Shown here: positions 1 through 6,210 of the stretch, in pieces
How positions within the stretch are numbered: the stretch's first letter is position 1
Layout: each line of letters starts with the position of its first letter
Assembly: GCA_001800515.1 (NCBI GenBank)
Contig: MGVN01000066.1
Span: 4,992 to 11,201 of the forward strand
DNA length: 6,210 nt
Source of the DNA: Elusimicrobia bacterium RIFOXYB2_FULL_49_7
GTDB taxonomy: Bacteria > Fibrobacterota > OXYB2-FULL-49-7
Direction of reading: 5' to 3'
The notes under the pieces: model-generated
Told to the model about the DNA's origin: nothing
What the model saw: the letters and a program-made list of their open reading frames with translations, nothing else
Database searches by the model: none
Made by a program: the position numbers and the translations under genes

Positions 1-1
1 T

Positions 2-3000
2 CAGGACAAGCCGCTTAATTGCAGCCTCGTAAGGAGAGAATGGCGCTCGGTCAGGCAGGGCGGCACCGGCGGAAGATGGGAGTGGCAAACCGAAAGGATG
101 GATATTTTATTATCTTCATTCACCGTATCTTCGAAACCGGAGCCTTATGAATGGAACTATAAACCAGAGAAATCCGGATATTACTATTTCAAAGTCAGCG
201 CCACGGATAGCCGCGGAAACAGGACAGGTTCATCGCAATATTTCTATGTGACCGGACGCGATTATTGCGCATGGCAGAGAGACGATACCGACAGGGTCGA
301 GCTTGTGTGCGACAAAACAGGGTACAAGCCCGGGGAAACCGCCAAAATTCTCGTTAAATCGCCTTACGAAAACGCCAACGCCGTCGTTACCGTTGAACGC
401 GAAGGAATTATTGATCAATGGATTACAACAATAAAGGGAAGCGCCGACACTATTGCCGTCCCGATCAAAAAAAACTATTTGCCCAACGCTTACGTTTGCG
501 TAATGCTTTACCAGGGGCGAACAAGCGAAAATAGTTTCTCCGGGGAAGACGACGAGAACGGAGAAAAGCAGGATCTGGGAAAACCTTCATTCAAGATAGG
601 CTATACCAATATGCCGGTGGACCCCGGCGACAAGCGCCTTGCGGTCAATATTACCACAGACAAAAAAGAGTACAGGCCCGGCCATAGCGTAAAGGTGAGT
701 TTGAAAGTATTGGATAACCGCAATAGAGGCGTTCCTTCGGAAGTGGACGTTGCCGTAAGCGATCTCGGAATACTTAATCTTATCAATTACTCAACCCCTG
801 ACCCGTTTCCTCATTTTTATGGTTCGCGGCCTCTTTCCGTTGAGACCGCGGAAACGCGTATTCACATAATAGGACAAAGAAACTACGGCGAAAAAGGCGA
901 GAACCGGGGAGGCGGAGGCGGTTTTATCGCCGATGTTGACCCGAGATCCAAATTCATTCCCACCGCATACTGGAATCCGAAAATACTGACCGACAACAGC
1001 GGCAATGCGGAGTTTTCTTTTACTCTGCCGGGCAACCTCTCATCATTCAGAGTCATGGCGACAGCGCACACAAAAGATGCTTCTTTCGGTTGCGGAGACA
1101 CTCGTTTTGCCGTGAACAAGCCTCTCATGCTGAAACCGAGCCTGCCGAGATTTGTGATGCCGGGCGATAAATTCATTGCCGGCGTTTTATGCCATAACAA
1201 CACGCAGGCAGACGGAAAAGTGTTGATCCAGGCTGAAGTAAATGGAATCGTGCTGGAAGGGCAAAACAGAAAGGAAGTGGAACTGAAAAAAGGGGAAGTC
1301 AAAGAAATTACATTTAATTTCCGCGCCGAAAAACCGGGAAGCGCGGACTTTGTTTTTAAAGCCGCGCTCGGCCTGGAAACCGACGGGTTGCAATGGTCTG
1401 TTCCTGTCAAAGCACCTACTCCAACCGAAGCGGTTGCAACATACAGTTCAACCGTCGACACGGCAAAAGAGGCGATAAAGATACCTTCTAATATCTATGA
1501 TGAGGCAAGCTTCGTAAACCTTGCCATAGCGCCAACCGCTCTTGTGGGCGTCAAGGGAGGGCTTGAATATCTGTTTGAATACCCCTATGGATGCCTTGAA
1601 CAGAAAACATCAAAGGTGCTGCCGCTGATTCTTGCAGGCAAATTTGTAGATACATTTGACCTGGCGCCTTTGAAGAAACACGGCGGCGCGGAAATACTCA
1701 ACAGTTATATCAAAGAAACGGCTGAATTCCAATCGAGTTCAGGAGGATTCGGATTCTGGAAGGAAAACAATATAACAGCCTCTCCCTATTTGACATGTTA
1801 CGTCGTGTGGGCGCTTAGCCATGCAAGAGCCCGGGGATATGCCGTTAATCCGGATGTGCTGGCTCAAGCTTGTAATTATTTGAAGGCGTATTTGAGGGAT
1901 GACAAAAACATATGGGCATGGCCTTATGGTACAAATGCAACTTTGACAACAAAAGCGTTTTGCGTGTATGCTCTGTCACTAAACGGCTATCACGAACAGC
2001 CATACATTAACGATCTCTATTCGAAGCGCGATCAATTATCATCGCTGGGAAAGATATATCTGCTCAAAGCAATCCATTATGAAAAAATGAGCCAGACTCT
2101 GGTTGACACTATTGTCCGGGAAATTAGCAACACGGCAAAATACTCGCCGACAGAAGTCCACTTTGAAGAGTCGTCCGGAGATGGCATGGAATGGATATGG
2201 AGTTCAAATGTGCGTACAACCGCCGCCATTTTGCAGGGACTGCTTGAAGTAAATGGCGAACTGCCGAACGCCGAGAAAATGGTAAAATGGCTTGCAACTC
2301 AAAGAAAATCCGGAAAATGGTCAAATACACAGGACAATACGTATGTATTTTATGCCTTTAACGAATACGTGAATAAATATGAAAAAGAGAATCCCGACTT
2401 TACCGCAAAAGTTACGCTTGAAGGCAAGGAAATACTAAGCGATGTTTTCAAAGGAAGAACTTTAAACTCAAAGACGACAAGAATTCCCGTGAGCGGTTAT
2501 TCCCGTGACACCTTGTTACCCGTGGATTTCCGCAAGACGGGCGCCGGCAGATTATACTATGAGATGCGGATGGTCTATTCCCCGCTGGGAGAGCTGAAAG
2601 CCAGGGATGAAGGAATTTCCGTAGAAAAGAGAATAGAGCCGTTTAAGGGCAACATCGAAGGCAACACGTACCAACTCTCGGGCAGGTACAAGGTAACCCT
2701 GAAAGTAAAAAGCGGCCAGGATCGCCGGTTCGTCGTCGTTGATGATCCTTTGCCTGCCGGTTTTGAAATTGTTGACATGAGTTTGTCCACCGCAAGCAAT
2801 GAAGAAACCCGGCAATTCGATCAGGCATTGCAGGGAGATGACAGCAGCTGGTGGGGAGGTTTTGATCACAGCGAAAGATATGATGACCGGGTGTTGTTAT
2901 TTGCCAATTACCTGGAACACGGGGAACATACATACTCATACCTCGTACAGGCTACGACAGCGGGTGAGTTTTTAATGCCGCCTGCAAAAGCTGAGGAAAT

Positions 3001-3055
3001 GTATACCCCCGAAGTTTTCGGGAGAACCGCCCAGAAAAAAGTGAACATCAAATGA
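2..3055 (+). CDS. Bacterial alpha-2-macroglobulin (ECAM/YfhM type), 5'-truncated by window edge
   Basis: Thioester-containing protease trap of the periplasm or inner-membrane surface. A protease that cuts the bait region triggers a conformational change, and the thioester binds and cages it. The frame is open from position 2, and the residues before Met98 (including LVRREWRSV and GGRWEWQTER) look like A2M macroglobulin-domain sequence, so Met98 is internal and the N-terminus, with any signal peptide or lipobox, is off-window. Counting Met98 as residue 1: macroglobulin-type strands with DKTGYKPGE (72-80) and DKKEYRPGH (188-196); a bait-region domain with a Gly-rich stretch (270-275); the conserved A2M domain (~285-375, YWNPKILTDNSGNAEF); the thioester domain with PYGCLEQ (C499, E501, Q502), GGFGFW (549-554) and WSNTQDNTYVFYAF; and a C-terminal bMG10-like domain (~845-980, DDRVLLFANYLEHG, PPAKAEEMYTPEVFGR). 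About 485 residues follow the thioester Cys, in keeping with E. coli ECAM. The gene overlaps pbpC by four bases. The family call is secure; the protease-trap role is inferred from the family. Confidence 0.96.
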   Translation, partial: QDKPLNCSLVRREWRSVRQGGTGGRWEWQTERMDILLSSFTVSSKPEPYEWNYKPEKSGYYYFKVSATDSRGNRTGSSQYFYVTGRDYCAWQRDDTDRVELVCDKTGYKPGETAKILVKSPYENANAVVTVEREGIIDQWITTIKGSADTIAVPIKKNYLPNAYVCVMLYQGRTSENSFSGEDDENGEKQDLGKPSFKIGYTNMPVDPGDKRLAVNITTDKKEYRPGHSVKVSLKVLDNRNRGVPSEVDVAVSDLGILNLINYSTPDPFPHFYGSRPLSVETAETRIHIIGQRNYGEKGENRGGGGGFIADVDPRSKFIPTAYWNPKILTDNSGNAEFSFTLPGNLSSFRVMATAHTKDASFGCGDTRFAVNKPLMLKPSLPRFVMPGDKFIAGVLCHNNTQADGKVLIQAEVNGIVLEGQNRKEVELKKGEVKEITFNFRAEKPGSADFVFKAALGLETDGLQWSVPVKAPTPTEAVATYSSTVDTAKEAIKIPSNIYDEASFVNLAIAPTALVGVKGGLEYLFEYPYGCLEQKTSKVLPLILAGKFVDTFDLAPLKKHGGAEILNSYIKETAEFQSSSGGFGFWKENNITASPYLTCYVVWALSHARARGYAVNPDVLAQACNYLKAYLRDDKNIWAWPYGTNATLTTKAFCVYALSLNGYHEQPYINDLYSKRDQLSSLGKIYLLKAIHYEKMSQTLVDTIVREISNTAKYSPTEVHFEESSGDGMEWIWSSNVRTTAAILQGLLEVNGELPNAEKMVKWLATQRKSGKWSNTQDNTYVFYAFNEYVNKYEKENPDFTAKVTLEGKEILSDVFKGRTLNSKTTRIPVSGYSRDTLLPVDFRKTGAGRLYYEMRMVYSPLGELKARDEGISVEKRIEPFKGNIEGNTYQLSGRYKVTLKVKSGQDRRFVVVDDPLPAGFEIVDMSLSTASNEETRQFDQALQGDDSSWWGGFDHSERYDDRVLLFANYLEHGEHTYSYLVQATTAGEFLMPPAKAEEMYTPEVFGRTAQKKVNIK
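779..952 (+). other. Candidate bait region of the A2M protein
   Basis: Residues ~228-285 (Met98 = 1) lie between the bait-region macroglobulin domain and the conserved A2M domain that starts near RSKFIPTAYWNP. The segment is polar and low in conservation. It contains basic residues (R254, R261, K266, R270), aromatic residues and a run of five glycines after R270. Family knowledge places the protease-cleavable bait in this area, and a flexible, basic, Gly-rich linker would suit trypsin-like proteases. The boundaries are inferred from sequence character, not from an alignment. Confidence 0.5.
1592..1603 (+). other. Thioester motif codons (Cys-Leu-Glu-Gln) of the A2M protein
   Basis: The four codons TGC CTT GAA CAG encode C499-L500-E501-Q502, preceded by Tyr-Pro-Tyr-Gly. 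This is the CxEQ motif in which the Cys side chain and the Gln form the internal thioester that bonds covalently to a trapped protease. Some bacterial A2M paralogs (the YfaS/MagD type) lack this Cys, so its presence puts the protein in the thioester-bearing, ECAM-like class that typically accompanies pbpC. Confidence 0.95.
3052..3055 (+). promoter_or_regulatory. ATGA stop/start overlap coupling A2M to pbpC
   Basis: The pbpC start codon ATG (3052-3054) shares bases with the A2M stop codon TGA (3053-3055). Upstream there is only an A-rich stretch (CAGAAAAAAG) and no good Shine-Dalgarno sequence. Start of pbpC translation therefore probably depends on ribosomes finishing the A2M gene (re-initiation), which would tie the levels of the two proteins together. 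The start is supported by the signal-anchor sequence that immediately follows it. Confidence 0.85.
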
Positions 3056-5382
3056 AACTTCCAAAAATAGCGGCGGTGATAGTTGCTGCCGGCGGCATCG
3101 CGGTTTTTTCCTATATTCACCTGTCTCCGATAGATGACATAAAAATGTCATCGCTTAAGATTTGCGACCGTAACGGTATTTTGTTAAAAGAAATACACTC
3201 CTGCCAATATGGCACGGCATACCCCGTCAGCCTCAATGCTGTTCCCGGACACTTTATCGACGCGCTGTTGGCCGCTGAGGACAGACGTTATTATCGTCAT
3301 TGTGGAATTGACCCGTTGGCTATAGCCCGCAGCGTTATCCTTAATGTAAAGAGAAGAAGAATTGTTTCCGGCGGCTCAACCATTACCCAACAGCTTGCGA
3401 GGAATACCGGGAATCGTTCCAGAACGTTTCCAAATAAATTCAAGGAAGCCGTGCAGGCGGTATGCTTTGAAATACGCTACACGAAGGGTATGATCCTGCA
3501 GGAATATATCAATCGTGTGCCGTTCGGAAACGGAGCCTACGGCGTAGAGGCCGCGTCACGCCTGTATTTCGGTAAATCAATAAAGGACGTAACTCTTTCG
3601 GAATCAGCCTTCCTATGCGCCATGCCGGCTTCCAATAAACTGTACAATCCTTACAAAAAGTTGTCTTTTATCCTCAAGCGGCAGAAAAAAATTCTGACGT
3701 CGCTCTACGTGACCGGGGTAATCGGCAAGGAACAATATTTGTCTGCATTGCATGAAAAATTAACATTATATCCCAGGAGGAATGCGTTCCTTGCCCCGCA
3801 TTTCTGCGACATGATTGTTGACAGATACGGGGACTATGAAGGGGAATTGAAAACGACTCTCGATATTAACCTCCAGAGAAAAATCGAATATATCGTCGCC
3901 AATCATATTTCGAAGCTGTCTGCGGCAAACGTAAATAATGCTTCGGTGGCCGTCATTGATAACAAAACCCGCGAAATACTTGCACTGGCCGGCTCCGCAG
4001 ATTTTTTTGACGAAGTTCACCATGGCCAGGTCAACGGAGCCATTGCATTGCGCCAGCCGGGCTCTTCGATAAAACCCTTTGTCTATGGCCTCGCATTTGA
4101 AAATGGAATGACTACGGCAGATGTCTTGCCGGACATAAAATCAAGTTTTGAGATACCCGGGGGCGGAGTTTTCATGCCAAAAAACTATGACAAGGAATAT
4201 CACGGCATGGTGCGCGCAAGAACAGCCCTGGCATGTTCGTACAATATTGCCACGGTCAATCTTTCCGAAAAGTTCGGGGCCGATATGTTGCTTGCAAAAC
4301 TACACGATGCGGGTTTCAAGAGCCTTAACAGAGACGCGAGTTTCTACGGCCCCGGCCTCTGCCTTGGCTGCGGCGAAGTAACGCTTCTCGAACTTGCCAG
4401 GGCATACTGCGGCATTGCAAACGGGGGAATGCTCAGCGATTTAAAAATGATTACTGACGAGCCGGAAAGGGGTATGGGGCGATTTTTCAGCGAAAAGGCT
4501 GCATATATTATTACCGACATCCTTTCAGACAATAATGCGCGTGCGCCGGCATTCAGCGAATATTCACCAATCAACCTTCCATTTAAGTGCGCCGCAAAAA
4601 CCGGAACGTCTAAAAATTTCAGGGATAACTGGACTGTCGGCTACACCCCAAGATACACGGTTGCCGTCTGGGTAGGCAATTTCGACGGCAAACCAATGTA
4701 CGCCGTTTCCGGAATTTCGGGTGCAGGCCCAATATTTCGGGATATAATGCTTGCACTTGAAATAAGAAACCCGGACCGTAATTTCGTGAAACCCGAAGGT
4801 TTGGTACGCCGCAAGATTTGTGCAGTTTCCGGTGAAATCCCGGCCGGGCATTGCAACGAGACGATAAACGAACTATTCATGAAAGGAAATATTCCGTCAA
4901 AACATTGCTCTATTCACCGCACCCTCGGGATTGATAAACGCAACAATCTACTGGCTTCCCCGGATTGCCCGGGGGAATGCCTGGAAGAAAAATTATACAC
5001 AATATATCCTTCGGAGTACTATGAATGGGCGCTAAATGCCGGAGTAGAAATGCCGCCGCTTGAGATTTCGCAATTGCCCGGCACGGGAGGCCGCAAGGAA
5101 GGCTCTGGCGAATGTTACGTGGAATTGCCGAGGAACGGTGAAATATATAAAATAGATCCCATACTGCGCAGAGAGTACCAGGAAATACCCTTGAAACCGA
5201 AAGTTACGAAAAACGTCCAACAACTCAAATGGCGTGTTGACGGCAAAGAGATAGTTTCAGCTAAATACCCCTTCATAGCATATTGGAAACTTGAACAGGG
5301 AAAACACACCATTGATTTCATAGCGGATGCAAATAACACTTTTTTAAAAAGCAACAAAATAGAAATAACAGTCCTGCCGTAA
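3052..5382 (+). CDS. pbpC: Penicillin-binding protein 1C, bifunctional glycosyltransferase/transpeptidase
   Basis: Class A PBP that polymerises lipid II into glycan strands and cross-links peptides on the periplasmic face of the inner membrane. At 776 residues it matches the usual PBP1C length (~770). Order: signal anchor (residues ~5-24, Lys then a hydrophobic Ala/Val/Ile/Gly run); GT51 glycosyltransferase with EDRRYYRHCGIDP (catalytic E76), GGSTITQQLARN (107-118), KFKEAVQA (second Glu E132) and EYINRVPFGNGAYGVEAAS (151-169); transpeptidase with SSIK (nucleophile S338, K341), SYN (396-398) and KTGTS (516-520); a Cys-bearing linker (590-643); and a C-terminal PBP1C domain (~688-776, ELPRNGEIYKIDPILRREYQ, WRVDG, YWKLEQGKHTIDF). 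That C-terminal domain separates it from PBP1A and PBP1B. All catalytic residues are present, so it should be active. It is the last gene of the A2M-pbpC operon and is coupled by the ATGA overlap. Oddity: 17 cysteines, many for an exported enzyme. The product call is very secure; an envelope-repair role is the published hypothesis for the pair, not shown here. Confidence 0.97.
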   Translation: MKLPKIAAVIVAAGGIAVFSYIHLSPIDDIKMSSLKICDRNGILLKEIHSCQYGTAYPVSLNAVPGHFIDALLAAEDRRYYRHCGIDPLAIARSVILNVKRRRIVSGGSTITQQLARNTGNRSRTFPNKFKEAVQAVCFEIRYTKGMILQEYINRVPFGNGAYGVEAASRLYFGKSIKDVTLSESAFLCAMPASNKLYNPYKKLSFILKRQKKILTSLYVTGVIGKEQYLSALHEKLTLYPRRNAFLAPHFCDMIVDRYGDYEGELKTTLDINLQRKIEYIVANHISKLSAANVNNASVAVIDNKTREILALAGSADFFDEVHHGQVNGAIALRQPGSSIKPFVYGLAFENGMTTADVLPDIKSSFEIPGGGVFMPKNYDKEYHGMVRARTALACSYNIATVNLSEKFGADMLLAKLHDAGFKSLNRDASFYGPGLCLGCGEVTLLELARAYCGIANGGMLSDLKMITDEPERGMGRFFSEKAAYIITDILSDNNARAPAFSEYSPINLPFKCAAKTGTSKNFRDNWTVGYTPRYTVAVWVGNFDGKPMYAVSGISGAGPIFRDIMLALEIRNPDRNFVKPEGLVRRKICAVSGEIPAGHCNETINELFMKGNIPSKHCSIHRTLGIDKRNNLLASPDCPGECLEEKLYTIYPSEYYEWALNAGVEMPPLEISQLPGTGGRKEGSGECYVELPRNGEIYKIDPILRREYQEIPLKPKVTKNVQQLKWRVDGKEIVSAKYPFIAYWKLEQGKHTIDFIADANNTFLKSNKIEITVLP

Positions 5383-5411
5383 CATTTACCGCGGCCAGGG
5401 GGGGAAATTAT

Positions 5412-5440
5412 TTGACCAAAACTGAATAATTTACTATACT
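5412..5440 (+). promoter_or_regulatory. Sigma-70-type promoter for the ABC transporter gene
   Basis: A -35 box TTGACC (5412-5417; consensus TTGACA) and a -10 box TATACT (5435-5440; consensus TATAAT) are separated by exactly 17 bases of AT-rich spacer. Transcription would start near A5447, leaving a leader of about 27 bases before the GTG at 5474. It lies in the only intergenic gap of the window, so the permease gene probably starts its own transcription unit rather than being read from the A2M-pbpC operon. Confidence 0.82.
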
Positions 5441-5448
5441 AGCTTTAA

Positions 5449-5460
5449 TTTGCTGGCAAA
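5449..5460 (+). promoter_or_regulatory. Possible repressor operator: 12-base inverted repeat
   Basis: Perfect five-base arms TTTGC and GCAAA surround the two-base centre TG. The site begins about two bases after the predicted transcription start and ends just before the Shine-Dalgarno sequence. This is where repressors of sugar-uptake operons often bind. The palindrome is short enough to occur by chance, and no regulator gene is visible in the window, so the operator call is tentative. Confidence 0.3.
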
Positions 5461-5461
5461 G

Positions 5462-5467
5462 AAAGGG
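5462..5467 (+). promoter_or_regulatory. Ribosome binding site that fixes the permease start
   Basis: AAAGGG lies six bases before the GTG at 5474, a good spacing. A second in-frame GTG directly upstream (5471) would be only three bases away, so 5474 is preferred. The reading frame then gives MKNKIRALFN followed by the first membrane segment, a normal N-terminus for a MalF-type permease. Confidence 0.7.
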
Positions 5468-5473
5468 TGTGTG

Positions 5474-6210
5474 GTGAAAAATAAGATAAGAGCGCTGTTT
5501 AACAGCGAAACGTTTATTGGTTACTGTTTCATCCTGCCGAATTTCGTGGGATTCCTTCTTTTTATCTCGCTTCCCGTCATAGCTTCTTTTCTTTTAAGCT
5601 TTGTTTCCTGGGATATTTTTAACCCGCCGCAGTTCGTGGGGCTTAAAAACTTTCTTGACCTTTTCGGTTTTCACATGCGCCCCGGCGCCGCTTTCGGCTC
5701 GATATTCGACTACCTCTTTGTTTGGCGCTACGTTGTGCCGAACGATTTTGAATTCTGGTACTATCTCTACAACACCACGTTCTTCATGCTTGGCATACCT
5801 CTTGGCATGATAGGCTCGCTTCTCATGGCTATTATCATGAACCGGCCGCTTAGAGGCATAACCTTCTTCCGCACCATCTATTTCCTTCCGTCTATTTCTT
5901 CCATCGTCGCCATAGCGCTTTTATGGCGCTGGATTTATAACCCCGATTACGGCCTCCTCAATACCCTGCTGGGCTACATGGGAATACAGGGGCCTGCGTG
6001 GCTTAACCACCCGGTATGGGCAAGATTCAGTTTAATAATAATGGGATTGTGGTCGGGCGTCGGCGGCTATAACATGCTTTTATATCTTGCGGCGCTTCAG
6101 GGTATACCGCAGCATCTTTACGAAGCCTCGGAGATTGACGGCGCCAACGCATGGCAGAAATTCGTGCATATTACCGTCCCCATGCTTTCACCCACCACCT
6201 TCTTCATATT
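5474..6210 (+). CDS. Carbohydrate ABC transporter permease (MalF/UgpA family), 3'-truncated by window edge
   Basis: Inner-membrane permease of a CUT1-type sugar importer. It would pair with a second permease (MalG/UgpE type), a binding protein and an ATPase, which are probably encoded downstream. The first 245 residues are present, with GTG as start. Membrane segments fall at about 15-43, 99-122, 130-153, 183-208 and from 235 on. Family signatures include FVGLKNF (54-60), NRPLRG.TFFRTIYFLPS (123-140), ALLWRWIYNPDYGLLN (148-163) and the EAA loop YEASEIDGANAWQKF ending in ITVP (216-236), which docks with the ATPase. The loop between the first two membrane segments (about 62-95) is longer than in typical members. 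Its own promoter and RBS precede it. Substrate cannot be read from the sequence. The gene starts with GTG and lacks a stop inside the window, so a simple ATG-to-stop search would miss it. Confidence 0.93.
   Translation, partial: MKNKIRALFNSETFIGYCFILPNFVGFLLFISLPVIASFLLSFVSWDIFNPPQFVGLKNFLDLFGFHMRPGAAFGSIFDYLFVWRYVVPNDFEFWYYLYNTTFFMLGIPLGMIGSLLMAIIMNRPLRGITFFRTIYFLPSISSIVAIALLWRWIYNPDYGLLNTLLGYMGIQGPAWLNHPVWARFSLIIMGLWSGVGGYNMLLYLAALQGIPQHLYEASEIDGANAWQKFVHITVPMLSPTTFFI

Noticed and set aside
98..100. ATG at 98 as the start of the A2M gene
   Set aside because: The frame is open to the left edge without a stop, the residues encoded at 2-97 look like A2M sequence, there is no signal peptide after the ATG, and bacterial A2Ms are far longer than 985 residues.
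883..1461. Minus-strand open frame of 192 codons inside the A2M gene
   Set aside because: It is antisense to a strongly conserved coding region (bait and A2M domains), its translation is low-complexity Ser/Pro/Phe-rich, and it has no recognisable domain. It is a shadow of the real gene.
2552..2939. Overlapping minus-strand open frames in the 3' part of the A2M gene
   Set aside because: Several frames overlap each other opposite the conserved C-terminal A2M domain. None has a recognisable domain, and they are best explained as shadows of the plus-strand gene.
4148..4381. Plus-strand 77-codon open frame inside pbpC
   Set aside because: It lies wholly within the transpeptidase domain in another frame, with no separate RBS or family resemblance.
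5389..5394. CCGCGG palindrome after the pbpC stop as a terminator stem
   Set aside because: Six bases with no loop and no following T-run cannot form an intrinsic terminator; it is probably chance.
5601..5810. Plus-strand 69-codon open frame in the permease region
   Set aside because: It is out of frame with the permease, whose family signatures run continuously through this stretch starting from the GTG at 5474.

Overview
The window reads as one strand of a Gram-negative-type bacterial chromosome. It carries three plus-strand genes: two complete at their 3' ends and one running off the right edge. Base composition is intermediate by eye. I see no tRNA, rRNA, CRISPR array, insertion sequence or other mobile element. 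Two of the products work in the periplasm, which implies a diderm. The long loop in the transporter permease resembles CUT1 permeases I associate with the Planctomycetota-Verrucomicrobiota-Lentisphaerota group, but that placement is a weak inference.

Positions 2-3055 hold the C-terminal ~1018 residues of a bacterial alpha-2-macroglobulin (ECAM/YfhM type). Its true start lies to the left of the window. The ATG at 98 is internal, because the frame is open and family-like back to the window edge. The protein keeps an intact Cys-Leu-Glu-Gln thioester motif and a candidate Gly-rich bait segment. Positions 3052-5382 hold a complete penicillin-binding protein 1C (pbpC) with all glycosyltransferase and transpeptidase motifs. 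The stop codon of the macroglobulin gene and the start codon of pbpC share an ATGA, so the two genes form a translationally coupled operon. This is the well-known A2M-PBP1C pair. The macroglobulin is thought to trap foreign proteases that get through a damaged envelope, and PBP1C is thought to patch the peptidoglycan.

A 91-base gap (5383-5473) separates pbpC from a different unit. It contains a near-consensus sigma-70 promoter (TTGACC, 17-base spacer, TATACT), a small 12-base palindrome just after the expected transcription start, and a Shine-Dalgarno sequence. The third gene follows, running from a GTG at 5474 to the window edge. It encodes a sugar-type ABC transporter permease (MalF/UgpA family) with an EAA loop. 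This gene probably begins a separate carbohydrate-uptake operon unrelated in function to the A2M-pbpC pair.

Nothing here amounts to a clearly new system. The points worth a second look are the permease loop insertion, the high cysteine content of PbpC, the candidate bait segment, and the promoter/palindrome arrangement.
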